Below, one piece after another: positions 60,401 through 64,000 of a stretch of DNA of 64,000 nt; position 1 is the stretch's first letter, and each line of letters starts with the position of its first letter. This stretch comes from Tolypeutes matacus (Eukaryota; Chordata; Mammalia; Cingulata; Chlamyphoridae): positions 1,395,481-1,459,480 of the forward strand of contig JAKSZT010054458.1 in assembly GCA_026826555.1 (NCBI GenBank). The letters are read 5' to 3'. The notes under the pieces were generated by a model that saw only the letters and a program-made list of their open reading frames with translations, ran no database searches and had not been told where the DNA came from. The position numbers were made by a program, and so were the translations under genes.

Positions 60401-61131
60401 TGGTCAGTAATTTTCTTTTCTTCTAGGATCTTTATGTGGCTTTGATATTAGGGTGATGTTGGTTTCATAAAATGTGTTGGGTAACTTTCCCTCTTCTTCA
60501 ATTTTTTTGAAAGAGTTTAAACAGGATTGGTGTTAATTCTTCTTGAAATAGTTGGTAGAATACACCTTTAAAGCCATCTGGTCCTGGACTTTTCTTTGTT
60601 GGGAGACTTTTGATGACTGCTTCAATCTCTTTAAATGTGATTTGTTTGTTAAGTTCTTGTATTTCTTATAGCGTCAGTGTAGGTTGTTTGTGTGTTTCTA
60701 GGAATTTGTCCATTTCATTTAGGTTGTCTGATTTGTTGGCATACCATTTCTCATATCTGCTTATGATCCTTTTTATTTCTGTGGGGTCAGTCATAACATC
60801 CCCTCTTTCATTTCTGATTTTATTTATTTGCCTCTAATCTCTCTTTTCTTTGTTAGTCTAGCTCGTGGTTTGTCAATTTTATTGATCTTCTCAAAGAACC
60901 AACGTTTGGTTTTGTTGATTTTCTTTATTGTCTTTTTGTTCTCAATTTCATTTATTTCTGCTCTAATCTTTATTATTTCTTTCTGCTTGCTTTGGGATTG
61001 GTTTGCTGTTCTTTTTCTAGTACTTCCAGTGTTCAATTAGGTCCTTGATTTTAGCTTTTTCTTCTTTTTTACTATATGTGTTTAGGGCTATAAATTTCCT
61101 AGCACTGCCTTTGCTGTATCCCATAAGTTTT

Positions 61132-61573
61132 TTATTTTTTATTTTTAAGATTTCTCTCTGCCCCCCTCATTGTTTTGCACTCACTGTCTGCTCTCTGTGT
61201 CCATCTGCTGTGTGTTCTTCTGTGTCTGCTTGTTTTCTCTTTATGTGGCACTAAGAATCGATCCTGGGACCATCCAGAGTGGGAGACAGGTGCTCAATCC
61301 CTTGTGCCACTTCAGCTCCCTGGTCTGCTGCATATCTTATTGTCTCTGTCTCTTTTTGTTGTGTAATCTTGCTGCATCAGCTCTCTGCGAGGGCCAGCAC
61401 TCCTGTGCGGGCCAGCACTCCACGTGGGCCACCTCTCCACTTGGGCCACCTCGCCGCTTGGGCCAGCTCGTCACATGTGCCAGATTGCCTTCAACAGGAG
61501 ACCCTGGGAATCGAACCCTGGACCTCCTATATAGTAGACGGGAGCCCAATTGCTTGAGCCACATCTGTTTCCT
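61132..61573 (-). mobile_element. Dimeric DAS SINE with 17-bp spacer repeats
   Basis: Perfect 12-bp duplication CCCATAAGTTTT (61120-61131 and 61574-61585). Heads at about 61245-61322 and 61495-61570 (B box 'gggaatcgaaccctgg'). Spacer units with GGGCCA at 61391, 61409, 61426, 61443 and 61460, a 17-18-bp period. Inserted in L1 ORF2. Confidence 0.92.
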
Positions 61574-63209
61574 CCCATAAGTTTTGATAAGCTGTGTTCT
61601 CACTTTCATTCATCTTGAGATATTTACTAATTTCACTTACAATTTCTTCTTTGACCCACTGATTGTTTAGAAGTGTGTTTTAGCTTCCACACATTTGAAT
61701 ATTTCCCCCTTTCCCATCTATTATGCATTTCCAGCTTCATTTCATTAAGACCTTAGAAGGTGCTTTGTATACTTTCAATCTTTTAATTGAAAAGATTGAG
61801 ACCTGCTTTGTGACCCAAGATGTGATCTATCCTGGAGAAAGATCCATGAGCACTTGAGAAGAATATATAAACTGAGGATTTGGGATGCAATGTTATGTAT
61901 ATGTCTGTTAGATTTACCTCGCTTATCATATTGTTCAGGTTCTCTGTTTTCTTGTAGATCTTTTACCTAGTTGTTCTATCTAATGATGTGAATGATGTGC
62001 TGAAGTCCCCAACTATTATTGTAGATATGTCTATTTTTCCCTTCAGGTTTGCTGGAGTTTGCCTCACGTATTCTGGGGCACCCTGATTAGGTGAATAGAT
62101 ATTTATGACTGTTACATCTTGCTGGTGGATTGTCCCTTTTATTAATATTTAATGGCCTTCTGCAACTCCTACTGCATTTAAAGTTTGTTTTTAAAGCTAA
62201 CCCTGTTCTTTTTTTTTTGTTGTTGTTGTTTGTTCTCTGTTTTACCCTGCTCTTTTTTGATTACGGTTTGCGTGGAATATCTTTTCCCAACCTTTCATTT
62301 TCAGTCAATTTGTATGCCTGGATTTAAAGTGAGTCTCTTGTAAAGCATATGGATGGCTCATATTTATTTATCCATTCTGTCAGCCTTTATCTTTTAAACG
62401 AGGAGTTTAATCCATTCACATTAATGATATTACTGTAAATGTATTATTTACTTCTACCATTTTATTCTTTGGCTTTCAGATGTCTTTTATTTTTGTCTGT
62501 CTTTTTATTCTTTTGGTTATCCTTTCTGATAGTCTTCCCTTCTATACTCTCCTCCAAGCCTCTCTCTCCTTTTTCTTTTGGTCTATAAGGCATTCTTTAA
62601 TGCTTCCTGCAAAGCCAGACTCTTTTTTACAAACTTAGTTTCTCTTTATTTGTGAATGTTTAAACTCACCTTCCTATTTGAAGGACATTTTTACCAGATA
62701 AAGAATTCTTGGCTGGCAATTTTTCTTTCAGTATCCTAATGATATCATACCACTGTTTTTTGCCTTCATGGTTTCTGATGAGAAATCCACACTAAGTCTT
62801 ACCATGTGTATGTGATGATTTGGTTCTCTCTTGCTGCTCTCAGAATTTTCTCTTTATCTTTGACATTTGACATTCTGAGTAGTATGTATCTTGGAGTAGG
62901 TCTATTCACATTTATTCTGATTGGGGTATGCTGTACTTTTTGGACATGTAAATTCATTTCTTTCATGAGAGTTGGGAAATTTTCAGCCATTATTTCCTCA
63001 AATACTCTTTTTGCCCCCTTTCCCTTCTCTTTTCCTTCTGGACCTCCCATGGCACATGTTGTTGAACTTTGTGTTATCATTCAACTCCCTGAGCCCTTGC
63101 TCAATTTTTTCCATTCTTTTCTCTTTCTGTTTTCTCTCTCTTCAATTTCGGTTGTTCTTCCTTCTGCATCACTTATTCTTCTATAACTTTGAGTCTGATG
63201 TTGTATGCC

Positions 63210-63274
63210 TCTAGTGTGTTTTTTTATTTATTTATTTATTTCTTATTTCTTTATTTATTATCTAGTGTGTTTTT
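63210..63274. repeat. T-rich tail-only mini insertion in the L1
   Basis: TCTAGTGTGTTTTT at 63210-63223 and 63261-63274 brackets 37 bp of TTTA/TTTC repeats, the reverse of an A-rich tail. The L1 sentence reads normally if the insert and one copy are removed. Confidence 0.75.
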
Positions 63275-64000
63275 GATCTCACCTATTGTGTCTTTCATTC
63301 CCACAATAAAAACTGTTATTTTTTATTCAGGTTTTCAAATTCTTTGTGCTCACCCAGTGTCCTCTTGATCTTCTCTATCTTTTTAGCCATATTGTTTCAA
63401 CTTGTTGATTTGATTTAGGAGATTTGTATGAACCTTGTTGATTAGTTGTCTCAAATCCTGTATATCATCTGTGGCTTTGATATAGTCCTTTGCTTGGACC
63501 ATATCTTCTATTTTCTTAGTATGGCTTGTAATGTTTTGCTGATGTCTAGGCATCTGATTATGATAGTGAGTTTACACTGATGCTCAATTTCTCTCTCTTT
63601 TGTAGGGGTTTAGTGGCAGGAGGCTGTGTGTTACTGCTGTTCTTTGATTCTTGGTTCAACTTATTCTAGCTTTTTAGGATTATCCCTGTTTAGTTGCTCA
63701 AATCCAGGCCACAGACTTAGTAATAGGTTGTAGACCTACTTCCAAAGGCATTGGGGAGGGAGGCTGTAAAGGCCTTTAAAAAAACTCTCTTTTTATTTAC
63801 TTTTAATTTCCTTGCATGCATTTCCTTGTTCTGCCAGCAAATAGTACTCTTTGGCAGCCCACTCAGTTCAAACCCTCATTGGAATGTGTTTGATGCAACA
63901 GGAACCACAACAATGTGACAGAGGATCCTGCCTCAAGGCTATTCAGAGCCTTACAAATCAAACTTTCTCAGAGGCTATTCTCCAACCTTTGTCAGCAGTC

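Larger units (their letters stand above)
57404..64000 (-). mobile_element. Long L1: 3'UTR, ORF2, ORF1, part of 5'UTR
   Basis: Minus-strand L1 running off the window. 3'UTR 57404-58250; ORF2 about 58250-62500 with C-terminal PLLGIYLEEL and RWKQPRCPSTDE (58358-58573), [13 protein letters not shown] and IKYLGI-like text after the catalytic site (59566-59925), and [20 protein letters not shown] (60824-61036); ORF1 about 62640-63502, with C-terminal NFPTLMKEMN and RMSNVKDKEKILRAAREN (62799-63080); 5'UTR from 63503. The FADD catalytic motif reads FACD (59926-59937), so the first catalytic Asp is lost. ORF2 has several frameshifts and a 442-bp SINE. Its 3' end type recurs at 16185. Confidence 0.88.

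Noticed and set aside
57404..64000. Possible intact, active L1
   Set aside because: ORF2 is broken by frameshifts, a 442-bp SINE and a FADD to FACD change; ORF1 carries a tail-only insertion.

Overview
The window is non-coding-rich mammalian nuclear DNA, almost certainly from an armadillo (Xenarthra, Cingulata; Dasypus-like). The main clue is about twelve copies of a tRNA-derived SINE whose consensus matches the DAS-SINE described from the nine-banded armadillo. They carry visible A and B boxes, poly(A) tails and target-site duplications. L1 LINEs, L2, MER5A and MaLR/ERVL-type LTRs fit a eutherian genome. I see no bacterial-style genes, operons, CRISPR arrays or functional RNA genes.

One real coding segment is supported: a 197-bp internal exon on the minus strand (49469-49665). 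It has a consensus acceptor and a GTAAGT donor, and its 65 whole codons match SCLT1 (sodium channel and clathrin linker 1, a centriole distal-appendage and ciliogenesis protein). The simplest reading is that most or all of the window is SCLT1 intron, with the gene running right to left. I could not find another SCLT1 exon by eye. A processed pseudogene of IDI1 (isopentenyl-diphosphate isomerase) lies at about 31.5-32.4 kb on the minus strand and is split by a DAS SINE.

Layout. 0-3.5 kb: L2 and an ancient mammalian repeat with an LTR inserted. 3.5-6.9 kb: minus-strand L1 with a tandem-monomer 5'UTR. 6.9-14.3 kb: two old L1M 3' ends riddled with nested LTRs, L1 tails and SINEs. 14.3-18.1 kb: a HAL1-like half-LINE. 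18-25 kb: old L2/L1 fragments, two LTRs, unique intron. 25-27 kb: plus-strand L1 3' end. 27.5-30.2 kb: L1 ORF2 remnant with a SINE and an LTR. 30.5-32.5 kb: MER5A and the IDI1 pseudogene. 33-35.5 kb: L1 with 3'UTR joined to ORF1. 37-41 kb: tandem plus-strand L1 fragments. 41-45 kb: MLT1 and unique sequence. 45-49 kb: second HAL1-like element and L1/LTR scraps. 49.1-49.7 kb: SINE and the SCLT1 exon. 50-52 kb: a chimeric L1 insertion with one outer target-site duplication. 52-57 kb: ancient LTR, L2, old L1. 57.4-64 kb: a long minus-strand L1 (3'UTR, ORF2, ORF1, 5'UTR) cut off by the window end.

Nothing here acts as a multi-gene system. The interest lies in the transposon archaeology: very short A-rich insertions with target-site duplications, dimeric DAS SINEs with a 17-bp spacer minisatellite, L1 5'UTR monomers, half-LINEs without ORF2, a probable 3'-transduction chimera, and four-level nesting. 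Repeat family names rest on recalled consensus sequences and were not checked by search; edges are good to a few bases where a target-site duplication is quoted and otherwise to tens of bases.
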